From contig JAJDVQ010000008.1 in NCBI GenBank assembly GCA_022826045.1, positions 1 to 64,000 on the forward strand: a stretch of 64,000 nt of DNA, written 5' to 3'. Within the stretch, counting starts at the first letter, position 1. Every line of letters begins with the position of its first letter. The DNA is from Acidimicrobiia bacterium (GTDB lineage Bacteria > Actinomycetota > Acidimicrobiia > Acidimicrobiales > Poriferisodalaceae). Under the pieces are notes generated by a model. It made no database searches, was not told where the DNA came from, and worked only from the letters and a program-made list of their open reading frames with translations. The position numbers and the translations under genes were made by a program. This document shows positions 17,965 to 27,363 of the stretch, one piece after another.

Positions 17965-20337
17965 TCAGTCGTAGATGAAGCCGAGTTCGGCGGGGGGTGG
18001 GAGTTCGCCTCCTATGTGGCCGTCTGCGCGGAGGCTCTGGATCTGGTCCGGGCCGAGGCCGGCTACCTCGGCGAAGACCTGGTCTGTGTGTTGATCGAAG
18101 AGGGGGGAGGGGCCGGCTTGGGTTGGGCGGGCTCCATCCAAGGTGAACGGTGACGCGATGTGGCGCATGGGACCCGTGATTGGGTGATCGACGATCTCGA
18201 TGCGTTCGGCGACGCGCTGGTAGTTGGGGGCCGTCCATGGGTCCCAGCAGAACTCGACGCGAGCGCCGGCCAGCCGCAGTACGGCCTGCAGGTCTGCCCG
18301 GGTTCGAACGGGCTCGCCGCGGTTGGTCTCAATCTCTTCGAGCAAGCCGAGGATCACGTCGACCGCGTTATGGCCCGGGGCGGGATCGTGCGGGTTGCTG
18401 TCGGCGATGACGGCTAGGTAGCCGTCGGTGCCTTTTATGAAGCCGCTCCAGGCGGTGTTCGGTTCTCGGTTTCCCATGCGGCCGATGTCTCGGCCTGCAG
18501 TTGAGGCGAGTACGAGTGCTTCGCCGCTGTGCTGCCAGGTTCCTTCTTGCTGGGAGACGTCGATCTCTATGCCCTGGCCGGTGCGCTCGGTGTGGTGCAG
18601 GCCGCTCAGCAAGGCGAAACCGGCGGTGATGCCGGCGATGGGGTCGGGGAAGTAGATGTTGGAGATGCGGGCGCCCTCGTGCTCGTAACCCTGCCGGTGA
18701 CCCATCCCGCCCATGGCTTCGATGATCGAACCGAATCCAACAGCGCCCGCATAGGGGCCCTCGACACCGAACGCGGGCATGCGCACCAGCACGATGCGTG
18801 GATTGACCTCGGCCAGCGTCTCGAAGTCGAGCCCGAGCTGGGGCAGCACGTGGGCCGAGAAGTTGGCGACCAAGGCGTCGCAGTTGCGCACGAGCTCCAT
18901 GAAGGCGGCGCGGCCCCCGGGCGTGGCGAGCGTGACGACGCAGTCGCGCTTGCCCTTGTTGACGGCGTTGAAGTGGCCGCCCGCCTCGTAGAAGCGATTG
19001 TCCCCGACGAGGTGCTCGAGGCCGGGTGCCATGCCGTGGTCGTATGGCCGCTGGGTGCGGAAGCCGTCGAAAGGGTTCTGCGCTTCGATCTTGATGACGT
19101 CGATGCCGAGCGGCGTGAGCAGGTTGCCGATGTACGGCCCGGCCCAGGCGATGGTCATCTCGATCACCCGCAGGTCACGCGCCGGGCGCAGCGCCAGCGT
19201 GGGGGCATCTGCAGCCGGGCATGCGTCGGCACCCCGATCGCTCACTCGTTGCACCGGCACGGGCAGGCCTGGCGCGGCGAAGGGCTGGATGGGCGCCAAG
19301 GCGGTTCCTGCTGGTGTCTCGACCTCGCCGAGGAAGCCGCGGTCGGTGAGATGTTCGTCTGCCAGCGCGTCGAGCGGTGTCATCACCATGCCGACCGCCC
19401 ATGGCGTCTCGAGCGCGAACTGGAACAGCTCCCGCTTGGTGCGGGCGGCATACCACGGCTCGATGACCTCGCGGATCTTGTCGATGTGGCGGGCCCGCCG
19501 GTGGCGGTGGCTCAGCTCGGGGTCGTCGATCCACTCGGGCATGCCGAGATGCAGGCACTGCATCTCCCAGTCGTCCCGCCGGATCGAGCCCGGGCACACG
19601 TAACCGTCGGCGCAGCCGATTGCACCCGACGGATACGCCGTGGGCGGGTGCGGCCCCACCAGCGGCCGGCGCCGCTGGCAGTGCAGCGAATCGCAATAGC
19701 AGAGCTCGACGGCAGTCAGCAGCGCCCCCAGCCACGACACGTCCATGTGCGTCTCGGGCCGTCGCCGGATGAGGTGCGCAGCCCACGCGGCAAGACCGCC
19801 TGCGCAGTACTGGGCCTGCCAGCCCGGAAGGCGCAGCGGTTCGGCGCCCTCGTCGCCGTTGAAGCCCAGGAAGCCCGTGGCGGTCTGCACCAGCAGTTCG
19901 TCGGCGATGACGCCGGGGTCGTCGGCATCAGCGCCCCAGGCCGTCACCGTCACGAGCTTGGGCACGCGTTCGCCCTCTGCCGCACGGGCCGCCAAACGCT
20001 CGGGATCCCACGGCCCGCCGGCAAGCCCGGCGAGCGTGTCGCTGGCGATCACGACGTCGGGCCAAGATGGGTCCACGCTGTCGGCGGCGCAGTTCAGCTT
20101 CGCCGCATTCAGATGCACATACAGCGGGCTGATCTCATCGGGCCCCAGCGGGACATCGTCAACCGGCTGACGCCGGGCAGGGTCCCCGCCCGGCGGCTCC
20201 ACCTTGACCACGGTGGCGCCCGCACCTGCCAGCAGCCGTCCGGCGTACGGGCCGGCGATGCCGGTGGCCACTTCCAGTACTCGCACTCCCGCCAGCGGCG
20301 GTTCAGTCTCGGCGGCTCCATCGGCCGGGGCAGGCAT
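17965..20337 (-). CDS. Two-domain CaiB/BaiF-type (class III) CoA transferase
   Basis: 790 residues, about twice a single CoA transferase, with two tandem family III domains. The first (about 15-370) begins LAGVRVLEVATGIAGPYAGRLL; the second (about 390-785) begins DLRVIEMTIAWAGPYIGNLL. Each has the GA-x-VVKVE/DVIKIE type motif; in the second, NKGKRDCVVTL and VANFSAHVLPQLGLDF follow. Such fused proteins can act as pseudo-heterodimers; which half is catalytic is not resolved here. It would move CoA between carboxylic acids during catabolism of an unknown acid. Start ATG 20337; no partner gene on the same strand within 170 bases. Confidence 0.88.
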   Translation of the reverse strand: MPAPADGAAETEPPLAGVRVLEVATGIAGPYAGRLLAGAGATVVKVEPPGGDPARRQPVDDVPLGPDEISPLYVHLNAAKLNCAADSVDPSWPDVVIASDTLAGLAGGPWDPERLAARAAEGERVPKLVTVTAWGADADDPGVIADELLVQTATGFLGFNGDEGAEPLRLPGWQAQYCAGGLAAWAAHLIRRRPETHMDVSWLGALLTAVELCYCDSLHCQRRRPLVGPHPPTAYPSGAIGCADGYVCPGSIRRDDWEMQCLHLGMPEWIDDPELSHRHRRARHIDKIREVIEPWYAARTKRELFQFALETPWAVGMVMTPLDALADEHLTDRGFLGEVETPAGTALAPIQPFAAPGLPVPVQRVSDRGADACPAADAPTLALRPARDLRVIEMTIAWAGPYIGNLLTPLGIDVIKIEAQNPFDGFRTQRPYDHGMAPGLEHLVGDNRFYEAGGHFNAVNKGKRDCVVTLATPGGRAAFMELVRNCDALVANFSAHVLPQLGLDFETLAEVNPRIVLVRMPAFGVEGPYAGAVGFGSIIEAMGGMGHRQGYEHEGARISNIYFPDPIAGITAGFALLSGLHHTERTGQGIEIDVSQQEGTWQHSGEALVLASTAGRDIGRMGNREPNTAWSGFIKGTDGYLAVIADSNPHDPAPGHNAVDVILGLLEEIETNRGEPVRTRADLQAVLRLAGARVEFCWDPWTAPNYQRVAERIEIVDHPITGPMRHIASPFTLDGARPTQAGPSPLFDQHTDQVFAEVAGLGPDQIQSLRADGHIGGELPPPAELGFIYD

Positions 20338-20426
20338 CGGGTCACCGTATCGCCAGACTGCCCCGGCACATCGGGTGGATGTGCTTGCTGTGGCGGGCTC
20401 AGACGGGGGTTCAGTAGGGTCCGAAG

Positions 20427-21314
20427 ATGAGCTCCGAGCAACCGTCCAACGGTCAGCACAACGGCGTCACCGTCTGTCTGAGCTTCGACTTCGATGCGGT
20501 CTCGATCTGGACCGGCCCCCGAGGGTCACGATCGCCCAACCTGACTGCCCGCGGCGAGTTCGCCACCATCGGCGCACACCGCCTGCTCGACCTGCTCGAC
20601 GAACGCAGCCTCCCGTCCACTTGGTTCATCCCCGGCCACACCATCGACACCTTCGGCGACGTGTGCGCCCGGGTGGCTGCCGACGGTCACGAGGTGGGCT
20701 ACCACGGCTACTGCCACGAAGCCCCGTCATCGAAGCGGGACGAAGCCGACGAGCGGGCCATCCTGACGCGCTCCATGGACTGCCTGGAGCGGCTCGCGGG
20801 CGGGCCGCCGGTCGGGCACCGGGTGCCAGGCGGCAATTGCGGCGACCGCTGGATCAGCCTGCTCATCGAGCACGGCTTCTCCTATGACTCCTCCATGGCC
20901 CGCAGCGACTACGCGCCCACGTGGTGCCGGCTGGGCGACGTGCCCACCACCGACGGCCCGCACCGGTTCGGCGACGAGGTCGACCTGGTGCAGCTGCCGT
21001 TCGACTGGATCCTCGACGACTGGCCGTACTTCAGCTACGACGGGCCCACCGTGCAAGGCCTGCGCACGCCCGATCACGTCTATGACGTGTGGTCGGCCGA
21101 GTTCGACTACCTGAACGATCGGGTCGGCAGCGGGGTGTTCGTGCTCACCATGCATCCGCAGTGCATCGGGCGGGGGAGCCGGATGCTGATGCTCGAACGG
21201 CTCATCGACCACATGGCGGCGCAGCCGAGCGTGACGTTCGCCACGATGGCGCAGGTGGCCGACGACTTCCGCACCGCTGCCACGCCGGGGGACCGCGCCG
21301 GTCGTCGCCTGTAG
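20427..21314 (+). CDS. Polysaccharide deacetylase-family (NodB homology) hydrolase
   Basis: 295 residues. NodB motifs are CLSFDFDAVS (catalytic and metal Asp), the metal pair HxxxH in GYHGYCHE, GHRVPGGN and a late His in FVLTMHPQCIGR. There is no signal peptide, and the set looks like the cytoplasmic branch that acts on small amide or imide substrates (allantoinase/PuuE-like) rather than cell-wall enzymes; this is inference. Start ATG 20427. Confidence 0.83.
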   Translation: MSSEQPSNGQHNGVTVCLSFDFDAVSIWTGPRGSRSPNLTARGEFATIGAHRLLDLLDERSLPSTWFIPGHTIDTFGDVCARVAADGHEVGYHGYCHEAPSSKRDEADERAILTRSMDCLERLAGGPPVGHRVPGGNCGDRWISLLIEHGFSYDSSMARSDYAPTWCRLGDVPTTDGPHRFGDEVDLVQLPFDWILDDWPYFSYDGPTVQGLRTPDHVYDVWSAEFDYLNDRVGSGVFVLTMHPQCIGRGSRMLMLERLIDHMAAQPSVTFATMAQVADDFRTAATPGDRAGRRL

Positions 21315-21373
21315 CCGGCGGTCCGCGGACCACGGCCAGCAGCCAGCGGGTAGCTTGCCGCCGACACGACGGC

Positions 21374-21454
21374 ATGCTGATGCGGCTGGCGCATGGGGGA
21401 ATGCTGATGCTGGCGCATCACGAGGCAATGCTGATGCTGGCGCAGCACGGGAGC
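21374..21454. repeat. Three imperfect 27-bp tandem repeats
   Basis: Copies start at 21374, 21401 and 21428, each with ATGCTGATGC near its start. Copies 2 and 3 are closest (ATGCTGATGCTGGCGCA shared); copy 1 has an extra CGG and a shortened end. The array lies directly before the aminotransferase start. Confidence 0.8.
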
Positions 21455-21472
21455 GGGAAGGCGAGCGCATGA
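21374..21472 (+). CDS. Possible 32-residue leader ORF made of three 9-residue repeats
   Basis: ATG 21374 opens a short frame encoding MLMRLAHGG, MLMLAHHEA and MLMLAQHGS, then GKASA. Its stop overlaps the start of the aminotransferase as ATGA, so ribosomes finishing it could reinitiate there. It contains four His codons but no His run like a classical his attenuator. It may instead be just repeat DNA. Confidence 0.3.
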   Translation: MLMRLAHGGMLMLAHHEAMLMLAQHGSGKASA

Positions 21473-22560
21473 TCGGACGACCGAGAGCGGCGGTGGAGAG
21501 CCTTCCGCAGTACAAGCCCGGCCGCTCCGCGGCGCAGGCCGAAGCCGAGCACAACCTGGCCGAGGCGATCAAGCTGGCATCCAACGAGAACGCCAACGAT
21601 CCGCTCCCGTCGGTGGCCAAGGCGGTGTCCGAGGCCGCCCTGGGCATGAATCGATATCCCGATCATCGCTGCATGGAGGTGCGGGAGGCGCTGGCCGACC
21701 GGCACGGCGTCGGGCTCGACGAGGTCACGGTGGGCTCGGGCTCGGTGGGGGTGCTGCAGCAGCTGTTCGCCGCCTATGTCGATCCCGGCGACGAGGTGGT
21801 GTATCCGTGGCGTTCATTCGAGGTGCACCCGGTGTTCTGCGCCATCTCGGGCGCTCAGGCGATGACGGTGCCGCTGGTCGACCACGCGTTCGACCTCGAC
21901 GGCGTCGCTGCCGCGGTGACCGACCGCACCAAGCTCGTGGTGCTCTCCACGCCGAACAACCCCACCGGCACGGTTTGCAGCACCGCGGAGCTGCAGCGCC
22001 TGCTGGCAGCGGTGCCGCCCGATGTGATCGTGGTGATCGACGAGGCCTACCGGGAATTCGTCACCGATCCCGCCGTGGCCGACCCGATCCAGACGGTGCT
22101 GCCGGACCATCCCAACGCCCTGGTGCTGCGCACGTTCTCCAAGGCGTACGGCTTGGCCAACCTGCGTGTCGGCTACGGCGTCGGGCACCCCGACGTCATC
22201 GGCGCGCTCGACAAGGTGGCGCTCCCGTTCATCGTCAGCGGGATCGCGCAGGTTGCGGCGCTGGCGTCGCTTGAGCCGCAAGCTGGCGCAGAGCTGGAAG
22301 ATCGCGTTTCCGGCATCCTGGCCGAGCGCGATCGGGTCAGCGCTGCGATGGCCGATCTGGGCTGGCCGGTGGTGCCGAGCGAGGCCAATTTTGTGTACCT
22401 GCCGGTCGGCGACGGGGCGATGGACCTGTTCGTCCGTCTGGAGAAGCAGGGCTTGGTGACCCGCCCGTTCGAAGGCGAGGGCGTGCGCATCAGCCTGGGC
22501 ACTCCGGCCCAGAACGACCGGTTGCTGGCGGCACTCGGACCGTTCGACCAGCCCGGTTGA
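21469..22560 (+). CDS. PLP aminotransferase, histidinol-phosphate aminotransferase (HisC) type
   Basis: 363 residues of fold-type I. The family N-terminus is IKLASNENANDPLPS; STPNNPTGT, VVIDEAYREF, the PLP lysine in RTFSKAYGLANLRVG and GVRISLGTP follow. It would transaminate histidinol-phosphate or an aromatic 2-oxo acid; no other his genes lie nearby, so the second is quite possible. ATG 21469 is used, with a GGGAAG site upstream; it overlaps the stop of the short repeat ORF by ATGA. Confidence 0.83.
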   Translation: MIGRPRAAVESLPQYKPGRSAAQAEAEHNLAEAIKLASNENANDPLPSVAKAVSEAALGMNRYPDHRCMEVREALADRHGVGLDEVTVGSGSVGVLQQLFAAYVDPGDEVVYPWRSFEVHPVFCAISGAQAMTVPLVDHAFDLDGVAAAVTDRTKLVVLSTPNNPTGTVCSTAELQRLLAAVPPDVIVVIDEAYREFVTDPAVADPIQTVLPDHPNALVLRTFSKAYGLANLRVGYGVGHPDVIGALDKVALPFIVSGIAQVAALASLEPQAGAELEDRVSGILAERDRVSAAMADLGWPVVPSEANFVYLPVGDGAMDLFVRLEKQGLVTRPFEGEGVRISLGTPAQNDRLLAALGPFDQPG

Positions 22561-22586
22561 GCCGGGCCGGCTGAGTCAGGCCTCGC

Positions 22587-24059
22587 CTAGGCATCGGCCT
22601 CGCTGATCATCTTCCACAGCACGTCCATCTGCGCGCGGTCGGTGCGTGACTGGCCCACTGCCACACGGATGATGCTGCGCCCGTCCAGCTTCGACGGCGT
22701 CAGGTAGGCCACGCCGCTGTCGTTCACTGCTGCTGCGATGGCGTCGGTGGCACGGTCGGCAGCCTCCTCCGCTGCGTCGCTGCCGTCCGCAGCTCTGCAG
22801 CGAAAGCACACCAGCGAGAATGGGTGCGGGGCCACGATCTCGAACCGGCTGTCCTCGCCGAGCCGCTGCGCGAACTCCTGGGCCATCGCGACGTGGTGGC
22901 GCACCATCTGGCGGATGCCCGACGCGCCGTAGCTGCGCAGCACCCACCACAGCTTGAGCGCCCGGAAGCGCCGGCCGAGCGGCACCTGCCAGTTGCGGTA
23001 GTCGATCACGTTGCCCGCATCGCTCTGGGCATTGCGCAGGTAGGGCGGGTCGATCGACAGGGCGTCAGTCAGCGCCGCCTTGTCGGCGACGTAGAAGGCC
23101 GAGCAGTCGAAGTTCACCATCATCCACTTGTGCGGGTTGAACACGTAGCTGTCGACGAGCTCCATTCCGTCGTTGTGATGGCGGAATTCAGGGCAGATCA
23201 TCGCCGTGCCCGCGTAGGCGGCATCGACGTGGTGCCACAGGCGGTGTTTGACGGCGGTCTCGGAAATGGCGCGCACCGGGTCGACGGCGGTCGTGCCCGT
23301 CGTGCCGACGGTTGAACCAACGAACGCAGGCACCAGCCCGGCGGCCAGATCGGCCTCGACGGCCACAGCCAGGGCGTGGGGCCGCATCGCCTGTTGCTCG
23401 TCGACCTCGATGAGCCGAACGTGACCGAACCCGGCAACGTTGGCGCCTTTCTCCACTGAACTGTGCGCCTGAGCGGAGGTGTAGGCGGCCATCTGCGTCG
23501 CCGGCTGCCCGCTGCGCTCAGCGGCACGGTGGCGGGCCGCCACCAGCGCGACGTGGGTCGCGTCCGATGCACTGCCCTGCAACACGCCGCCTCCTGTGGA
23601 GGTGGTCTTCCAGCCACTTGGCAGACCCGTCAGGTCCACCAGCCAATCGAGCACGTGGCTCTCGATCTCGGTCAGCGCGGGCGAGGCCGACCACAGCAGC
23701 CCGATCAAGCCGAGTCCCGACGACACAGCGTCGGCCAGGACCGAGGGGGGAGAGTTGTTGGCGGGGAAGTAGGCGAACCAACCCGGGTGCTGCCAGTGCG
23801 TGACGCCCGGCACCACCACCCGATCCAGATCGGCGAGCAGGTGCTCGAAGGGCTCGGGCTCTTCCGGGGCTGCGTCGGGCAGCATTGCCCGGATGTCACC
23901 CGGCTGCACGGTCGAGGCCACAGGCAGCGACTCGATGCGCTCCCAGTAGTCGGCAATCCAGTCGATCACTGCCCTTCCGTGCGCACGGAACTCATCGGGC
24001 GTCATGTGCGGCGGCGGCGAAGTCAGCCCCGCGGACCCATCGGGCTCGGTCGCGTCCAT
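22587..24059 (-). CDS. PLP-dependent decarboxylase (group II; aromatic amino acid/tyrosine decarboxylase type)
   Basis: 490 residues, normal for the family. Features are the N-terminal GRAVIDWIADYWE, HPGWFAYFPANNS, STGGGVLQGSASDA, VDAAYAGTAMICPE and the PLP lysine in FNPHKWMMVNFDC. It would decarboxylate an amino acid to an amine with release of CO2, probably an aromatic one. Start ATG 24059. Divergent from the phosphotransferase, with 86 bases between the starts. Confidence 0.88.
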   Translation of the reverse strand: MDATEPDGSAGLTSPPPHMTPDEFRAHGRAVIDWIADYWERIESLPVASTVQPGDIRAMLPDAAPEEPEPFEHLLADLDRVVVPGVTHWQHPGWFAYFPANNSPPSVLADAVSSGLGLIGLLWSASPALTEIESHVLDWLVDLTGLPSGWKTTSTGGGVLQGSASDATHVALVAARHRAAERSGQPATQMAAYTSAQAHSSVEKGANVAGFGHVRLIEVDEQQAMRPHALAVAVEADLAAGLVPAFVGSTVGTTGTTAVDPVRAISETAVKHRLWHHVDAAYAGTAMICPEFRHHNDGMELVDSYVFNPHKWMMVNFDCSAFYVADKAALTDALSIDPPYLRNAQSDAGNVIDYRNWQVPLGRRFRALKLWWVLRSYGASGIRQMVRHHVAMAQEFAQRLGEDSRFEIVAPHPFSLVCFRCRAADGSDAAEEAADRATDAIAAAVNDSGVAYLTPSKLDGRSIIRVAVGQSRTDRAQMDVLWKMISEADA

Positions 24060-24145
24060 GGCGCCGACGCTACTTGTGGCCCATCTCTGGGCCGTCGCCG
24101 ATGGTTGCCGTAGTGTGTGCGGGCTGAGCGAGAAGGAGAGGCGTG

Positions 24146-25216
24146 ATGACCGACGATGCGGCCGGCGACGCTGCGACTTCGGGCGTCGTCGGGTACGACG
24201 TGCCTGCCGTCGAAGCGTGGATCAGCGAGAACGTCGACGGTCTCGAGCCGCCGTTCGACTGGACGCAGCTCGAAGGCGGCCACAGCAACCTCACCTACAA
24301 GCTGACCGCCGCCGACGGCGCTACCGCGGTGGTACGCCGCCCGCCCATGGGCGAGCTGCTGCCCAAGGCTCACGACATGGGGCGCGAGTTCACGATCATC
24401 AGCGGCCTGGGGCCCACCGACGTGCCGGTCGCCATCGCCTACGGCTATTGCGAGAGCCCCGACGTGACCGGGGCGCACTTCTACGTCATGAGCTACGTGG
24501 AGGGCAAGCCGCTGTTCGAGTCGGCCGACGCCCGCGAGCACCTGAGTGCCCAGGGTCGGGCACACGTGGGCATGTCGTTCATGGACGTGCTCGCGGCGCT
24601 CCACTCGGTGGATCCCGACGACGTCGGGCTGGGCGAGCTGGGCAAGAAAGAGGACTACGTCGGGCGGCAGATCCGCACCTGGTACCGCTCATGGACGGCA
24701 TCGGCCGAGTCGGCCTCGTACGACACGCCGGTGGTGCATGAACTGCACGACTTCCTGCAGGAGCGCAAGCCCACCCAGGGACCCGCCCGGGTGGTGCACG
24801 GCGATTACGGGCTGCACAACTGCCTGTTCAACCCTGCCGGCGAGCTGCAGGCGGTGCTCGACTGGGAGATCTCCACCCTCGGCGATCCGCTCGCCGACTT
24901 CGCCTATGCACTCAACAGCTGGACCGAGCCCAGCGACGACATCCTGGAAGGCTCCGACCCGCCGACGCTGGTGGACGGCTTCGTGGGCCGTGCCGACCTC
25001 ATCGAGCGCTACGAGGAGCGCACAGGTGCCGATCTGTCAGACCTGGCGTACTACGTCAGCTTCAACCACTGGAAGTCGGCCTGCATCATCCACGGCGTGT
25101 ACGCCCGCTACATGCGCGGCCAGAAGCCTGCCGACGATGTCGATTTGGACCTGTACCGGGCCCGCATCGGGCGTGGCGTCGAGCTGTCGGCCGCCGCCGC
25201 CGAGACGATCTCCTAG
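24146..25216 (+). CDS. Phosphotransferase family protein (APH fold, ACAD10/11-like)
   Basis: 356 residues of aminoglycoside-phosphotransferase/choline-kinase fold. GGHSNLTYKL near the N-terminus, catalytic HGDYGLHNCLF and metal-binding DWEISTLGDPLADF are intact. Relatives phosphorylate hydroxyacyl-CoAs before beta-oxidation or act on unknown alcohols. ATG 24146 has AAGGAG 7 bases upstream. A paralogue lies at 37134-38180 with the same motifs. The stop is 7 bases before ung, so the two may be co-transcribed. Confidence 0.86.
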   Translation: MTDDAAGDAATSGVVGYDVPAVEAWISENVDGLEPPFDWTQLEGGHSNLTYKLTAADGATAVVRRPPMGELLPKAHDMGREFTIISGLGPTDVPVAIAYGYCESPDVTGAHFYVMSYVEGKPLFESADAREHLSAQGRAHVGMSFMDVLAALHSVDPDDVGLGELGKKEDYVGRQIRTWYRSWTASAESASYDTPVVHELHDFLQERKPTQGPARVVHGDYGLHNCLFNPAGELQAVLDWEISTLGDPLADFAYALNSWTEPSDDILEGSDPPTLVDGFVGRADLIERYEERTGADLSDLAYYVSFNHWKSACIIHGVYARYMRGQKPADDVDLDLYRARIGRGVELSAAAAETIS

Positions 25217-25222
25217 CGGGGC

Positions 25223-25888
25223 ATGCCGCGCACCGACTGGAACCCGATCCTCCGGGGGGAATTCGACAAGCCGTACTGGCCGATCCTGCAGCAGTTCGTG
25301 GCCGACGAGCGTGCCCAGGGCGCGGTGTACCCGCCCCACGACCAAGTCTTCGCAGCGCTGCACCTGACGCCCTACGCCGATGTGAAGGTGCTGATCCTCG
25401 GCCAAGACCCCTACCACGGCCCCCGCCAGGCGCACGGGCTGTGCTTCTCGGTGCCGCATGGCATCCCCCAGCCGCCGTCGCTGCAGAACATCTTCGCCGA
25501 GCTGCGTGACGACCTCGGGATCGAGCCGCCTCCGCACGGGAACCTGGAGGGGTGGGCACGACAGGGCGTGCTGCTGCTGAACGCGTTCCTGACCGTGCGT
25601 GCCCGCCAAGCCGCCTCGCACCGTTCGGCCGGCTGGGAGACGTTCACCGACGAGGTGATCCGGGCGGTCAGCGCCAAGCCCGAGCGCGTGGTGTTCATCC
25701 TGTGGGGCGCATTTGCCCGGCGCAAGAAATCGTTCGTCGACCTGACCCGCCACGTGGTCATCGAATCGGCCCATCCGTCCCCGCTCAGCGCGCACAACGG
25801 GTTCTTCGGCAGCAAGCCCTTCAGCCGGGCCAACGCCGCTCTCGCAGCCGCCGGCCGCCAGCCAGTCGACTGGAGCGTGCTCGACTGA
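25223..25888 (+). CDS. ung: Uracil-DNA glycosylase, family 1
   Basis: 221 residues, full length. Catalytic water-activating motif GQDPYHGPRQAHGL, the Phe stacking segment LCFSVP, the NLEGWARQGVLLLN region and the Leu-loop HPSPLSAHNGFFG are all present. It removes uracil from DNA at the start of base-excision repair. Start ATG 25223, directly after the phosphotransferase gene. Confidence 0.97.
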   Translation: MPRTDWNPILRGEFDKPYWPILQQFVADERAQGAVYPPHDQVFAALHLTPYADVKVLILGQDPYHGPRQAHGLCFSVPHGIPQPPSLQNIFAELRDDLGIEPPPHGNLEGWARQGVLLLNAFLTVRARQAASHRSAGWETFTDEVIRAVSAKPERVVFILWGAFARRKKSFVDLTRHVVIESAHPSPLSAHNGFFGSKPFSRANAALAAAGRQPVDWSVLD

Positions 25889-25930
25889 CGCGGCACCCGC
25901 CGACTGGCCTCGCGCTGGCGCCACAACCCA

Positions 25931-26191
25931 GTGACCGCAGACGACGACGCCGCCGTCCTCTACGAGCCGAATGACCGGTTGCCTGTCGGCTTGACGCTGG
26001 GCATGGGGCTGCTGGGCCTCCTGCTGTCGGTCACCACCACCGCACTGACGATCTCGCTGCACCTGCTGCGGCACTTCGCATCCACGGTGCGGCACCGCAA
26101 GTACAGCGGGATCGACATCGTGACCGTCGAAGTCGACCGGTCCCGCTGGCGGCAGAGCGATCCCAGGCGCCAAGACGTGCGTGGGCGCTAG
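25931..26191 (+). CDS. Small membrane protein, possible remnant of an NCS2 permease N-terminus
   Basis: 86 residues from GTG 25931. The first part, VLYEPNDRLPVGLTLGMGL, followed by a hydrophobic segment (about 19-48), recalls the N-terminus of xanthine/uracil permeases. The rest is charged (VEVDRSRWRQSDPRR) and unlike a permease, so it may be a truncated relic with new 3' sequence. Its stop overlaps the end of the broken ATPase gene on the other strand. Function unknown. Confidence 0.35.
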   Translation: MTADDDAAVLYEPNDRLPVGLTLGMGLLGLLLSVTTTALTISLHLLRHFASTVRHRKYSGIDIVTVEVDRSRWRQSDPRRQDVRGR

Positions 26192-27331
26192 GGCCGCATC
26201 GATGTGAGCGGAACTACGCAGACACCATCTGGCCGTTCGTAGGCGTAGCCCGTGGCGGTGATCACAGCGAGCCGTGCGGGAGAACCGGTCCGGCCTGCCT
26301 CCAGCTTGGCCCGCAGCCGCAAGAGCGATTCGGCACCCTTGTCGATCGCGTCGGGTCCGCCGAGTTTGATCTCGGCCGCCGCCCAGCGCCCGTCAGGCTG
26401 CTCGATGATGGCGTCGACCTCAAGGTGGTGGCTGTCGCGATAGTGCGACACAACGCACCGGTTCGCCTCTGCGTAAATCTGCAGGTCGCGCAGAGCCATT
26501 GACTCGAAGAACCGTCCGACGAAGCTGAGGTCGCGCATCAGCGTGTCGACCGTGAGCCGCAAAGCTGCAGCCGTGAGCGCGGGATCGACAAGATGGATCT
26601 TGGCCGCGTTGCGAGCTTGTGCCCGTGAGGCGATGTGTGGCCGCCATGCGGGAATCTCTTCGATGACGAACAAGCGCCCCAGTGCTGCGAGGTAGCTCGC
26701 CACGGTCCGCCGCTCGAGTGGCGGCTCTCCGGCTGCTGCGGTGTCCGCCGCCAGCACGGTGTGCCGCACTTCGGTGGCCACGTTTCGCGCAATCGATGCC
26801 AGCAGTCTGCGCACCCGCCTCGGATCGCGCTCGATGCCGTCAACCCGCGACACATCGGTCCGGCTGATCTCATCGAGGTAGGCGCTTGCGGCACCTGCGG
26901 CGGCTGGCAGATCGGCGTCGAGCTGCTGGGGCCACCCGCCGCGGCACGCAAGCGCAAGCACATCGCCCAGCGAGAGTCGCTGATCGTCGGCGCTGCATTC
27001 CTCGCCGTCGAGCAGGCCCCGAAGCGACACGTCACCGCTGGATTCCCCGCTTTCGAACAGGCTCATCGTGCGCATCGGCACGCGCATGATCCGTCCGGCT
27101 CCTGAATGACGGGTGATGTCGTCAGGCGGATCGGCTGAACCGGTGAGGATGAACTGCCCCCGTCGGGGGTCCCTCGACGACGACTGCGGGCATCGTTCCA
27201 AGCGCCGTGCGCATCCGCTCGTCGACGAGCCGTGGCCGGTACCCGGCCGGCGCTATGTCGCTCGTGCCGGAGCCGCCAATGCCAATATCGACGGAATCCA
27301 TGGCGTTCTCCGAGTCCAGAGAATCCATCAT
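26188..27331 (-). pseudogene. AAA ATPase of DUF4143 type, internally deleted and out of frame
   Basis: Two reading frames together make an ATPase lacking its middle. The first (from ATG 27331 or 27328) gives GYRPRLVDERM and MPAVVVEGP, the segment just before Walker A in this family. Near 27165-27172 it passes into another frame reading RRGQFILTGSADPPDD, the region after Walker B, and then continues to the DUF4143 C-terminal domain (AEIKLGGPDAIDKG). Walker A and Walker B are gone, so roughly 80-90 residues were lost with a frame change. The C-terminal part alone is open for 337 codons but cannot bind ATP. Intact members are often stand-alone defence or toxin-related ATPases of unclear role. 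Confidence 0.85.
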
Positions 27332-27363
27332 ACGTTGGAGAAGTTCATTTACGCCAACAAAGT

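Noticed and set aside
18529-20430. Long open frame (633 codons) on the plus strand opposite the two-domain CoA transferase
   Set aside because: It is the antisense shadow of a GC-rich gene; its product is Arg/Gly/His-rich and resembles no protein, while the minus strand has clear CoA-transferase motifs throughout.
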